From the NCBI GenBank assembly GCA_044225565.1, contig JBGAIL010000001.1:1-64000 (forward strand): a DNA stretch of 64,000 bases, in the 5' to 3' direction. Shown piece after piece: positions 34,254 to 43,389 of the stretch. Positions within the stretch are counted from its first letter, which is position 1; every line of letters begins with the position of its first letter. Source of the stretch: CAVXAE01 sp044225565 (GTDB lineage: Bacteria; Pseudomonadota; Gammaproteobacteria; Steroidobacterales; Steroidobacteraceae). The position numbers were made by a program, and so were the translations under genes. The notes beneath the pieces are model-generated. The model saw only the letters and a program-made list of their open reading frames with translations. It did no database searches and was not told the origin of the DNA.

Positions 34254-35390
34254 TTACATGATGGTCTTCCACACCACCGTCGAGGCGGCACTCTCCTTGG
34301 AAGCGCTGGTGTAGGCCTTCACGCTGAAATAGTACGTGCCGGGCTGCAGCTCTTCGACGCTCACGCTGCGCAGCTGCGCGTTCGGAACCTCGAGCTTCTG
34401 CGTCATCGTGGTCGGGCTCGTGCCATAGAGCACGCGGAAGCCGGCAAGGTCCGTCAGTGGAGTGCCGTCCACGTTGGTCGTCGGCGCGCTCCAGCTCACC
34501 GTCGCCGTGCCGAGGATCATCGGCGCAACGTCGATGCTGAATGCCGCCAGGCGCGTGGTGGCTTTGCCGTCGCTCACGCTGATGATGACGTTCGCGCTAA
34601 GCCCTGCCTGCGTGGGCGTGCCAGTGAGCTTGCCCGTGGACGAGTTGAAGGAGGCCCATGCCGGCCTGTTCTGGATGCTGAACGCGAGCGCGTCACCGTC
34701 GGCGTCATTGGCGTTGGGCGTGAATGAATAGGCGCGGCCGACCGATCCCGTCGTGGCCGGCACGCCCGCGATCGTTGGTACGGCATTCGTGGGCTGCGGC
34801 GCCGGAGTGGGAGTCGGCGTGGGCGCCGGAGTCGGGGCGGGCGTCGGAGCCGGAGTCGGCGCAGGCGTTGGAGCAGGCGTCGGAGTCGGCGTCGGGGTGG
34901 GCGCAGGAGTCGGGGCCGGAGTCGGGGTGGGCGCAGGAGTCGGGGCCGGAGTCGGCTGCGGCTGCGGCTGCGGCTGTGGCGTCGGAGTCGGCGTCGGGGT
35001 GGGGCTCGGGGCCGGGCTCGACGCCTTCTTCTTCACCGTGATGGAGAACGCCGGCATCGCCGCGTACTTCCGCCACGTGTACGCATAAACCGTGATGTTC
35101 GAGTAGGTGCCGACGTCCCTGGCGCTCGGCGTGCCGTGGAGCTTGCCCGTGCGGCGGTTCAGCGTGAGCCACGAAGGCTTGTTCGCCACGAAGAACCCGG
35201 CGCGCTCCGCGGAATCGCCCGTGGCCTTGGCCTGGAAGCTGTAGGCCTGGCCGGCGATCGCCACCGTCTGCGGCTTGCCGCTCACGGCGAGCGCGGTGGC
35301 GGCATGCGCATTCGCGCCGAAGCCGAGGAATAGCAGCGCCGCGATGGCGAGCGCGCGGTGAGGGCGCAGGGACTCGGGTTTCGAAAGCAT
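34254..35390 (-). CDS. Exported protein with putative Ig-like domains, Pro/Thr linker and fibronectin-III-like end
   Basis: A 378-residue protein. ATG at 35390 has AAGGAG at 35404–35399 and begins a signal peptide ending in ANAHA. An Ig-like domain of the 'putative Ig' (He_PIG) type covers about 27–120 ([28 protein letters not shown]). A linker of about 75 residues is almost only Pro, Thr, Ala and Gln. A second Ig-like domain ([23 protein letters not shown]) follows, then an FN3-like domain ([22 protein letters not shown]) with the ending YYFSVKAY. Such proteins are extracellular adhesion or matrix factors. A cyclic-di-GMP riboswitch precedes the gene. No membrane anchor or sorting motif is seen. 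Confidence 0.85.
   Translation of the reverse strand: MLSKPESLRPHRALAIAALLFLGFGANAHAATALAVSGKPQTVAIAGQAYSFQAKATGDSAERAGFFVANKPSWLTLNRRTGKLHGTPSARDVGTYSNITVYAYTWRKYAAMPAFSITVKKKASSPAPSPTPTPTPTPQPQPQPQPTPAPTPAPTPTPAPTPAPTPTPTPTPAPTPAPTPAPTPAPTPAPTPTPTPAPQPTNAVPTIAGVPATTGSVGRAYSFTPNANDADGDALAFSIQNRPAWASFNSSTGKLTGTPTQAGLSANVIISVSDGKATTRLAAFSIDVAPMILGTATVSWSAPTTNVDGTPLTDLAGFRVLYGTSPTTMTQKLEVPNAQLRSVSVEELQPGTYYFSVKAYTSASKESAASTVVWKTIM
34891..34950 (+). repeat. Perfect 30-bp tandem duplication in the Pro/Thr linker
   Basis: Bases 34891–34920 and 34921–34950 are identical. Each unit codes for 10 residues of the linker, so gain or loss keeps frame. The wider region (about 34795–35025) is built of degenerate short repeats. 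Confidence 0.9.
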
Positions 35391-35443
35391 CCGGACGACT
35401 CCTTCGGTGAACACGGCGCTGGGCCTTCCGAAGGAGTTGCCGG
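35391..35443 (-). promoter_or_regulatory. Shine-Dalgarno-sequestering hairpin (riboswitch expression platform)
   Basis: On the minus strand the arm ACTCCTTCGG (35437–35428) pairs perfectly over 10 bases with CCGAAGGAGT (35407–35398), which contains the ribosome-binding site of the Ig-like gene. CCGG/CCGG extends the stem after a short mismatch. The loop is 20 bases and the hairpin abuts the ATG. The 5' arm also begins CCGGCAAC (35443–35436), which is complementary to GTTGCCGG in the riboswitch 3' strand (35501–35494). Confidence 0.72.
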
Positions 35444-35493
35444 ACCTCGGCGAGCGAGATCACGAAGCCGATCGCCATGGGGAGCGCCCGGTT

Positions 35494-35582
35494 CCGGCAA
35501 CCCCGCTATCCCCGGGCGTATCGCCCGTGGACCGGAGGCTTTGCGTCCCCGCCTCGCGGCGGGTTTGCCTTTGACTGGCCGG
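35494..35582 (-). promoter_or_regulatory. Cyclic-di-GMP-I (GEMM-I) riboswitch
   Basis: Read on the minus strand, the conserved GEMM-I elements appear in order: AAAGGCAAACC, a CCGCC-GCGA-GGCGG hairpin with a GNRA tetraloop, GGGACGCAAAGCCTCCGG, a second stem (CGGGCG/CGCCCG), then GATAGCGGGGTTGCCGG. P1 can form from CCGGC (35582–35578) and GCCGG (35498–35494). These match the Vibrio Vc2 aptamer at nearly all conserved positions as I recall them. It lies about 105 bases before the Ig-like gene's ATG. Confidence 0.92.
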
Positions 35583-35838
35583 GAGTAGACGCGCAAATCG
35601 CGCGGCGCGCAATTGTCGGCTTTCCCCTACAAGCGTTGCGCTGCGCGTCGGGAGCCAGCCGTCGCGCGTCGCACGACTCGTCGCAAACCGCGCCTTGGCC
35701 GCGCCGCATGTGACATTATTTCGCGCGCCTGTCGTCGTTCGAATACGATGCCGGCCCGTCGCGGCAGAATACGTTCACGACTTCGCACGCGGCCCGCCTT
35801 CGACTGCGGTGGTGTCGTCCGAAAAGAAGGGGAGCAGG

Positions 35839-37289
<1,451 letters not shown>

Positions 37290-37293
<4 letters not shown>

Positions 37294-38549
37294 AGCGTTT
37301 CGAATGTCTCGCCGTTGCAGCGGCCGCCATCGTCCTCTGGTGCGGGGATGCGTCGTCCCAGGAAGTGCTGATCCGCGGCGCGAAGGTGCACACCGTCTCG
37401 TCTCACGGCACATTGGACAAGGCGGACGTGCTCATTCGCGACGGTCGCATCGCGGCGGTGGCTGCCTCGCTCGATGCGCCTGCGAACGCCGCCGTGGTGG
37501 AAGCCGGCGGCCGCTCTCTCACGCCCGGCCTGTTCGGCGGGTTTTCAGGCATCGGCCTGGACGAGGTATCCGGTGAGTCGAGCACGCTCAATTCCACGCT
37601 CGACATCGGGGCCCCGGTCTGGCAGCTGCAGTGGCGGCCCGAGTTCGACGTCACTCCGGCGTTCAATCCGCGCTCCACGCTTCTGCCCGTCGCGCGCATC
37701 GAGGGCATCACGTGGACCGTGCTGCAGCCCGGTGCCGATACGCTGCTCTCCGGCCAGGGTGCTGCCGTCACGCTGGACGGGCGGTTCGACGCGGCGCTCC
37801 CCGGCAGCCGCAGCCTGTTCGTGAACATCGAAGATGCAGGCTTCGCGTCTTCGGGCGGCAGCCGCGCAGCGGAATACATGCTGCTGGAACAGGCCATCCG
37901 CGAAGCCCGCTCCACGGGCGCGCCGCTGCAAGGCGCCTTGCTTCATCCCGCCGGGCGCGAGGTGCTCGCGCGCTATCTCAAAGGCGGTCGAGTCGTCTTC
38001 AACGTGAATCGCGCGGCAGACATCCGGGAAGTGCTGGCGTTCGCGCGGCGCAACGGCATCAAGCCCGTCATCTGCGGCGGTATCGAAGCATGGGTCGTGG
38101 CGGGGGATCTGGCGCGTGAGCAGGTTCCGGTGCTGCTCGATCCGCTGCAGAACCTTCCATCCAGTTTCGACGCGCTGGGTGCACGGCTCGACAACGCTGC
38201 GCTGCTGCAGAAAGCCGGAGTGCGCATCGCGTTCTCGCTGGCATCGTCCGATGGCAGCCACAACGCGCGCAAGGTTCGCCAGATCGCGGGCAATGCGGTG
38301 GCGCACGGTCTCGATTGGGAGGCAGCGCTCGCGGCGGTCACGGCGAACCCTGCCGAGATCTTCGGGCAGGGCGGCACGCGTGGCCGCATCGCGGTCGGTC
38401 AAACGGCGGACGTGGTGCTATGGAGCGGCGACCCGCTCGAGGTGAACGCGGTGGCCGACCAGGTGTGGATCGCCGGCAAACCGGTGGAGATGCGCTCGCG
38501 GCAGACGGAATTGCGGGACCGGTATCTCGGCGGCGTCGCGAAGCCCTGA
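37290..38549 (+). CDS. Amidohydrolase-like partner lacking the HxH metal motif
   Basis: A 419-residue protein with a signal peptide (about 1–23), coupled to the previous gene by ATGA. The overall fold matches its neighbour (VLIRGAKVHTV, ADVLIRDGRIAAV, the end IAVGQTADVVLWSGDPL), but where the first metal ligands HxH should follow SLTPGL, the sequence is FGGFSGIG. The usual His clusters are also missing. It is therefore probably catalytically altered or a non-catalytic subunit of the upstream enzyme. Confidence 0.82.
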
Positions 38550-38562
38550 CCGATCGCCGGCG

Positions 38563-38970
38563 ATGACGGCAATCGCGGGCATGGTGACACACGCGGGCGG
38601 TTGCCACTGCGGGCGTGTGCGCTTCGAAGTGCAGGCGCCTGCGCGTCTGCCGGTATCAGACTGCAACTGCTCCATGTGCAGCAAGGCGGGCTACCTGCAC
38701 CTGCTGGTGCCGAAGTCGCGGTTCAGGCTGCTGCGCGGCGAGGAGGTGCTGACCACGTACCAATTCAATACGGGGACGGCGCGGCACCTGTTCTGCTCGG
38801 TATGCGGCATCAAGTCGTTCTACGTGCCGCGCTCCCATCCTGACGGCTTCAGCGTGAACGCGCGTTGCCTGGACGAGGGCACGGTGGAATCGCTCGAAAT
38901 CACTCCGGTGAACGGCCGGGAGTGGGAACGGCACTACCCCGAAGGCCACGGCGCGCCGCTCGAAGGCTGA
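38563..38970 (+). CDS. GFA-family zinc protein (glutathione-dependent formaldehyde-activating-like)
   Basis: A 135-residue protein. The structural and catalytic zinc Cys pattern is intact: GGCHCGRV, CNCSMCSKAG and FCSVCGIKSFY. ATG 38563 is used; ATG 38581, seven residues before CHCG, is possible. The family was named for adding glutathione to formaldehyde, but most members have unknown substrates and some are S-glutathione-adduct lyases. It lies 13 bases after the amidohydrolase gene and may be in the same transcript. Confidence 0.9.
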   Translation: MTAIAGMVTHAGGCHCGRVRFEVQAPARLPVSDCNCSMCSKAGYLHLLVPKSRFRLLRGEEVLTTYQFNTGTARHLFCSVCGIKSFYVPRSHPDGFSVNARCLDEGTVESLEITPVNGREWERHYPEGHGAPLEG

Positions 38971-39050
38971 GCCGTTTCGCGCCGGCCGCGTCCTGTACGG
39001 TCGCGACACCGGAGAGTATTCTCATCGCGAACGCAGCGGGGGTGGCAGGC

Positions 39051-39377
39051 ATGCGGCTTTTCCGGCGTGGAGAAGGGCGGGTGTTTCGTCGCTTCGCGGA
39101 TTTCTATCCGTTCTATCTCACCGAGCACGCGCATCCGGTGTCCCGCCGGTTGCACTTCCTCGGCACGGCCTGTTTCATCACGCTGGCCGTGTATGCGCTG
39201 GCCTCGCAGCGCTACCTGCTGCTCGTGCTGTCCCCGCTGCCGGGCTATGCGCTCGCCTGGGCGGGCCATTTCTTCTTCGAGAAGAACCGGCCCGCCACGT
39301 TCACCCACCCGCTCTACAGCCTGCTCGCGGACTTCGTGATGTTCCGCGACATCCTCACCGGAAGGGTGCGCTGGTGA
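39051..39377 (+). CDS. DUF962 / Mpo1-like small membrane protein
   Basis: A 108-residue protein from ATG 39051. Family features are FYLTEHAHPVSRRLHFLGT near the N-terminus, two hydrophobic helices (about 40–75), and GHFFFEKNRPATFTHPLYSLLADF. The conserved His residues are those that bind iron in yeast Mpo1, a dioxygenase of 2-hydroxy fatty acids. A role in fatty-acid alpha-oxidation is known for that relative and only inferred here. A strong hairpin begins 3 bases after its stop. Confidence 0.85.
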   Translation: MRLFRRGEGRVFRRFADFYPFYLTEHAHPVSRRLHFLGTACFITLAVYALASQRYLLLVLSPLPGYALAWAGHFFFEKNRPATFTHPLYSLLADFVMFRDILTGRVRW

Positions 39378-39379
39378 TG

Positions 39380-39420
39380 GGGGTCAGGTCCTGCGATGCT
39401 CGATCGCAGGACCTGACCCC
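39380..39420. repeat. Perfect inverted repeat, first copy (REP-like / bidirectional terminator)
   Basis: An 18-base arm beginning GGGGTCAGGTCC pairs perfectly with an arm ending GGACCTGACCCC around a 5-base loop. It lies between the convergent DUF962 and porin genes. The end motifs GGGGTCAGG/CCTGACCCC recur at 39447–39484 and 41957–41987. Confidence 0.85.
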
Positions 39421-39425
39421 ACAAC

Positions 39426-39427
39426 NN
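39426..39427. other. Assembly join (2 N) between two near-identical 60-base segments
   Basis: Bases 39366–39425 and 39428–39489 both run from GTGCGCTGGTGA through the hairpin to CCCCACAAC, with several differences near the start. The layout is that of two contig ends overlapping at a repeat and joined without merging. Confidence 0.85.
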
Positions 39428-39446
39428 GTGCGCTGGTGAGAAGGAG

Positions 39447-39484
39447 GCCAGGTCTTGCGATGCTCGATCGCAGGACCTGACCCC
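39447..39484. repeat. Inverted repeat, second diverged copy
   Basis: Same hairpin as 39380–39420, but the left arm reads GCCAGGTCTTGCGAT, leaving one G·T pair and a mismatch. It may be a real tandem copy or a strain variant of the same site placed twice by the assembler. Confidence 0.8.
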
Positions 39485-39497
39485 ACAACTCCCGACC

Positions 39498-40784
39498 TCA
39501 GAAGTTCACGAGGAAGAACAGCCGGAACCGTTCCAGCCAGTCGTCGTCGATCGCGGTCAGCGCGTTGTCCGGCTTGTAGTGGTACCAGATGGCGCTGATC
39601 TGCGTCTTCGGCGTCGGCACGTAGTCGAACGTCAGCGAGTGCAGCTTGTAGTTCGTCGCGATCGTCGTGTTGTCGTGTGAGAACGCGGCGAACACGGCGT
39701 CCGTCTCGGCCTGGGAGTAGCCGTAGGTGATGCGCCAGTCGCGCGGCTTGCTCGCACGGCCGATCATCAGGTCCGCGCCCCAGCCGGTGTCCGCATCGGT
39801 TTCCGCGCCGAAGTTCTTGACGTAGTCGCCGACGAAGCGCACGGGCCAGCGATCGCCGAGCCCGCTCCACGTGGCGCCGACGATCAGGTCGCCGAGGTTG
39901 AAGTCGGAGAGATAGCTGCCGTCCGGATTCAGCAGGTTGGTGCGGAAGTCGCCGCTGTCCCCGCCGGTCGTGCTGCCCAGCTTGTAGTCGTAGTACGCCG
40001 CGGAGACGTCGTACTTCCACGAGCCCAGCGAAGGCGAGTCATAGCCCAGCTGGCCGCCGAGCATCGTGCTCTCCGGTCCCGCGGCTTGCTCGTCCACCAC
40101 GAAGAAGAGGGCGTTCGCACGGAACGCGCCGCCGTTGCCGAGCGCATGCTTGTACACCGCGCTCGCGCCTTGCGGGTTCACGTCACCGTCCCACACGAGG
40201 TCCGTGCGGGTGAACGGCTGCGGGATCTTGCCGCCATAGAGCTTCAGGTCGCCGAAGTTGAGCTGTGCGTACGCGAGGTCGACGCTCACCTGGAAGTCGT
40301 CGTCGAAGTTCGACAGCGTGACGTCGGTGCTGTTCGGATCGTCCGCATCGCCCGAAACGAGGCGGCCACCGATGGTGACTCGATCGTTGACGGCATACGT
40401 GGCGCCGAGACGGGCTCGCACCTGCGAGCTCTTGCGGTCGACGCCGTCCTGGTTGCCGTAATCGCCCTGGCCGCGCAGGCGCAGGTCCCCGGTGACGGCG
40501 AGCTTCGATTTCGCAGGCGCTGCGGCGGGAGCGGCTTGCGCCGCGATCTCGCTGGCGGGTGCCGCGCTCGCGGGCACCGACAGCCTGGCCTCCAGCGCGC
40601 GCAGCGTTTCCTCCGTCTTGCGCTGCTGCTCGTTGATGCGCGCCTGCTCGGCGCGCAGCGCCTGGATCTGCGCGCGAATCTCATCCGCCTCGGCGCTCGA
40701 CTGCGCGAAGGCCGGGGCGACGCCGAGCGCCGCAATGGACAGGGCCGCAATGCGTGCGGCGACTGGCTTGCTCTGAAAGGTCAT
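39498..40784 (-). CDS. Putative outer-membrane porin with N-terminal coiled coil
   Basis: A 428-residue protein with GGAGAG before ATG at 40784. The signal peptide ends APAFA. A short coiled coil (about 30–68, EIRAQIQALRAEQARINEQQ) is followed by an Ala/Pro linker and a beta-barrel of alternating strands (TGDLRLRGQGDYGN, VRARLGATYAVND, LYGGKIPQPFTRTDLVWDGDVNPQG) ending in Phe (FFLVNF), the outer-membrane targeting signal. It resembles the 'putative porin' family seen in this group. Substrate unknown. A hairpin (40833–40852) lies in its leader. Confidence 0.86.
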   Translation of the reverse strand: MTFQSKPVAARIAALSIAALGVAPAFAQSSAEADEIRAQIQALRAEQARINEQQRKTEETLRALEARLSVPASAAPASEIAAQAAPAAAPAKSKLAVTGDLRLRGQGDYGNQDGVDRKSSQVRARLGATYAVNDRVTIGGRLVSGDADDPNSTDVTLSNFDDDFQVSVDLAYAQLNFGDLKLYGGKIPQPFTRTDLVWDGDVNPQGASAVYKHALGNGGAFRANALFFVVDEQAAGPESTMLGGQLGYDSPSLGSWKYDVSAAYYDYKLGSTTGGDSGDFRTNLLNPDGSYLSDFNLGDLIVGATWSGLGDRWPVRFVGDYVKNFGAETDADTGWGADLMIGRASKPRDWRITYGYSQAETDAVFAAFSHDNTTIATNYKLHSLTFDYVPTPKTQISAIWYHYKPDNALTAIDDDWLERFRLFFLVNF

Positions 40785-41134
40785 GGACTCTCCTGAAAGG
40801 TCGATCGAAACGGTTGGCCTGGGACTTGCACCCGGTCCGCCATCGCGGACCGTATCGTGCGTGCGTCATCGGCCGCCCGGCCATCATCCGGGTTTCCACG
40901 GACGGGGTTTTGCTGAAAAACGGCCGGCGCGGAGAGTAATTCCAGGGACCTGACGCCCCGCTGATGTCATCGGCGCCCTGCCTCGCACCGGCAGGCCGGT
41001 TACACCCGCAATAACGCCACGGAACTGCCCTGCTCGGCCCGTGGCGCGCCGGCCGGCGAAAAATGGCCCGCGCGGTGCATTAGTCGCACCGCCCCGGGCG
41101 GGCACCGCTGGTAGGATGCGCGCCGGAGGGTTCC
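40785..41134. other. Divergent control region between porin and MOSC genes
   Basis: About 350 bases with no supported gene. It holds a perfect hairpin, CGGTCCGC-CATC-GCGGACCG (40833–40852), in the porin leader and a GGAGGG ribosome-binding site at about 41127 for the MOSC gene. TAGGAT near 41113 may be a -10 box. I recognise no riboswitch. Confidence 0.5.
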
Positions 41135-41947
41135 ATGGCTCACGCGACGATCACTGCGCTCAACGTGTATCCCGTCAAATCCTGCCGCGGCATCGCGCTC
41201 GACACGGCGAAGCTCGGTCTCGCCGGCATCGAAAGCGACCGGAGGTGGATGGTCATCAGCGACAAGGGGCGCTTCCTCACGCAGCGCGAGGTGCCGCGTC
41301 TCGCGCTCATCGTGCCGAAGCTGGACGCCCGCGGCCTCACGCTCACCGCACCTGGCATGCCGGATATGGCGGTGCCGGCCGAGCCTGCGGGACCGAAGCT
41401 CGAAGTGGCCGTGTGGGGCGACAAGTGCCCCGGGTTCGAAGTGAGCGACGAGGTGGCGAAGTGGCTCTCGCAGTTCCTCGAGCGGCCCGTGCGCCTGGTG
41501 CGCTTCGACCCGCAGGGCGTGCGCCCCAGCGAGCCGGACTGGACGGGCGAGGTCGAGACGCGCAACGAGTTCTCGGACGGCTTTCCGCTGCTCGTGATTT
41601 CCGATGCTTCCCTGCAGGACCTCAACGCGCGGCTGCCCGAGCCGCTGCCGATGAACCGCTTCCGCCCGAACATCGTGCTCGGCGGCCTGCAACCGTACGA
41701 CGAGGATCGCATCCACGACCTGCATGCGGGCGCTGTGCGGCTGCGCATCTCCAAGCCCTGCACGCGCTGCATCATCACCACGACGGACCAGATGCGTGGC
41801 GTGGTCACCGGCGATGAGCCGCTGCGCACGCTCAAGACCTATCGCTTCAGCAAGGAGCTGCGCGGCATGATGTTCGGCATGAACACGCTGGTGGTCGCCA
41901 GCGGCCCGCTCCGGGTCGGCCAGCAGCTCGAGATCGACTGGAAGTAG
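41135..41947 (+). CDS. MOSC-domain protein, YcbX/mARC-like
   Basis: A 270-residue protein. The N-terminal beta-barrel domain (about 1–110) has ALNVYPVKSCRGIAL and ESDRRWMVISDKGRFLTQRE; the MOSC domain (about 125–265) has MNRFRPNIVLGGLQPYDEDRI and the conserved Cys in KPCTRCIITTTD, which ligates molybdenum cofactor in relatives. YcbX and mARC enzymes reduce N-hydroxylated compounds. There is no C-terminal ferredoxin domain as in YcbX, so it would need a separate electron donor. Confidence 0.92.
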   Translation: MAHATITALNVYPVKSCRGIALDTAKLGLAGIESDRRWMVISDKGRFLTQREVPRLALIVPKLDARGLTLTAPGMPDMAVPAEPAGPKLEVAVWGDKCPGFEVSDEVAKWLSQFLERPVRLVRFDPQGVRPSEPDWTGEVETRNEFSDGFPLLVISDASLQDLNARLPEPLPMNRFRPNIVLGGLQPYDEDRIHDLHAGAVRLRISKPCTRCIITTTDQMRGVVTGDEPLRTLKTYRFSKELRGMMFGMNTLVVASGPLRVGQQLEIDWK

Positions 41948-41956
41948 CCCCCAGAA

Positions 41957-41987
41957 GGGGTCAGGCCGTGCTGCAAGGCCTGACCCC
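41957..41987. terminator. Inverted repeat between convergent genes, third member of the family
   Basis: GGGGTCAGGCC and GGCCTGACCCC form an 11-base perfect stem with a 9-base loop, between the ends of the MOSC (41947) and OmpA-like (41995) genes. The arms share GGGGTCAGG/CCTGACCCC with the repeats near 39400. Probably a bidirectional terminator of repeat origin. Confidence 0.7.
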
Positions 41988-41994
41988 CGTTCCG

Positions 41995-42708
41995 TCAGTT
42001 GCGGACCACCGCGTCCGGCTCGGGCTGCTCGATGCGCACGATGACGCGGCGCTCGAGGGCGTAGCCGTCCAGATCGCCTTCGGCGGCGGTCGTGTCGCGC
42101 TCACCGTGCGCTTCCACCACCAGCCGGCTGGCGTCGATGCCCTGACCGGCCAGCACCGCGGCAACCGCATCCGCGCGCTCCTTCGACAGAGTGTCGTTTT
42201 CCTCTTCCGTGCCGCGCGGGTCCGCATAGCCGGACACGCGGACGCGCATCTCCGGCATGCCGTTCGCCAGCTCGCCCACTTTCTTCAGCTGCTCGAAGGC
42301 ACCGACCGGCAGCGAGGCGTCGTTGGTGCGGAACGTCACCTGGGTCTCGAGCTCGCTGCGGCGCTCGAGCCGCCTGGCGAGCGCGTCACCACGCGACTGC
42401 GACTCCGCGAGGCTGGCTCTGAGCTTCGAGCGCTCCACGTTGCCGTGCGCGAGATCCGCTTCCAGCGCATGGTTCTCCACTTTCTGCCTGTGATACTTGT
42501 CTCCGAGCCAGGCGCCCGCCGCGGCGCCGATCACCGCGCCGAACGGCCCACCCGCGAGCGCGCCGATGGCGAGCCCCGAGCCGACACCGATGCTTTCCTG
42601 CTTCGAGGCGGCCCGATCCGCAGCCTGCACGGGCATGGTGGCCGCGCACGCCGCCATCACGGCCAGCGCGATGGCCGACGCGCGCTTGTTGCTGATCCGA
42701 CTGTTCAT
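41995..42708 (-). CDS. OmpA-family envelope protein
   Basis: A 237-residue protein with CGGAGG before ATG at 42708. The signal peptide ends MPVQA. A Gly-rich segment (about 42–68, GSGLAIGALAGGPFGAVIGAAAGAWLG) resembles the glycine-zipper region of surface lipoproteins. A coiled stretch (70–115) precedes the OmpA-like peptidoglycan-binding domain (about 118–230) with VSGYADPRGTEEENDTLSKERADAV. It likely tethers the outer membrane to the wall. It converges with the MOSC gene. Confidence 0.9.
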   Translation of the reverse strand: MNSRISNKRASAIALAVMAACAATMPVQAADRAASKQESIGVGSGLAIGALAGGPFGAVIGAAAGAWLGDKYHRQKVENHALEADLAHGNVERSKLRASLAESQSRGDALARRLERRSELETQVTFRTNDASLPVGAFEQLKKVGELANGMPEMRVRVSGYADPRGTEEENDTLSKERADAVAAVLAGQGIDASRLVVEAHGERDTTAAEGDLDGYALERRVIVRIEQPEPDAVVRN

Positions 42709-42863
42709 ACGAAACCTCCGCTTGGTCCTGGGCGGCGGGAGCCCATCGCTTCCGCCTGGGCAACAGTTCAACGCAGGCCCGGGACGGCGGCAGGGCGCGA
42801 TTGCGCCGGGCTGGGGAAGATTCGTGGCAGATTGTGGCAGCGGGTCGCAGAGCGCCCGGCGGC

Positions 42864-43304
42864 TCAGGCTTTCGGGGCCTCGCGCGGCGGGCCGCTGGCG
42901 GGCGGGGGAATGAGGTCGAGCCGTGCCATCTCCCGCGGGATCACGAGCAGCGACACCCAGCCGTCCTGCGCGCCCGAGGGGTGCCACAGCTGCGTCTTGT
43001 CGTCGAAAGTGGCGACCGTGCGATGGCCGGCGCGCGCGACGCCTTCGGCGACGTGGAAGGACTCGAACGGGCCGAAGGCGGAGGACGCCCGCCCTGCGTT
43101 GTCCTCGAAGTAGATCAGTACCGCATCGGACCACTCGGCGCGTGCGAACTCACCGTCCATGACCGTCCAATGTTTCAGCCATGTTGCGAGCGGCTCGTTC
43201 CGCGGCCCCCGGCACAGCACCGCGCCGATGATGCGGAAGAACGGCCCAGGCTCTATGGCGCTCGCCGTCCCCTGGCCGGGAGTGTGGAATCGCAAATGAA
43301 GCAT
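42864..43304 (-). CDS. Hypothetical protein of 146 residues
   Basis: A soluble-looking protein without signal peptide or membrane helix. Aromatic-rich stretches such as WLKHWTVMDGEFARAEWSDAVLIYFED look like a folded alpha/beta domain, and the tail is Pro-rich. I do not recognise the family. It is divergent from the CorA-like gene, with 85 bases between the start codons. Codon use matches the neighbours, so the frame is likely real. Confidence 0.6.
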   Translation of the reverse strand: MLHLRFHTPGQGTASAIEPGPFFRIIGAVLCRGPRNEPLATWLKHWTVMDGEFARAEWSDAVLIYFEDNAGRASSAFGPFESFHVAEGVARAGHRTVATFDDKTQLWHPSGAQDGWVSLLVIPREMARLDLIPPPASGPPREAPKA

Positions 43305-43389
43305 GGAGCGGCGAGTCTAACAGGTTGACCCCACGCTGCCGCCCCGGCAGCATCGCACCGCGTTTCACACCAGGGCCACAGGTATCGCG

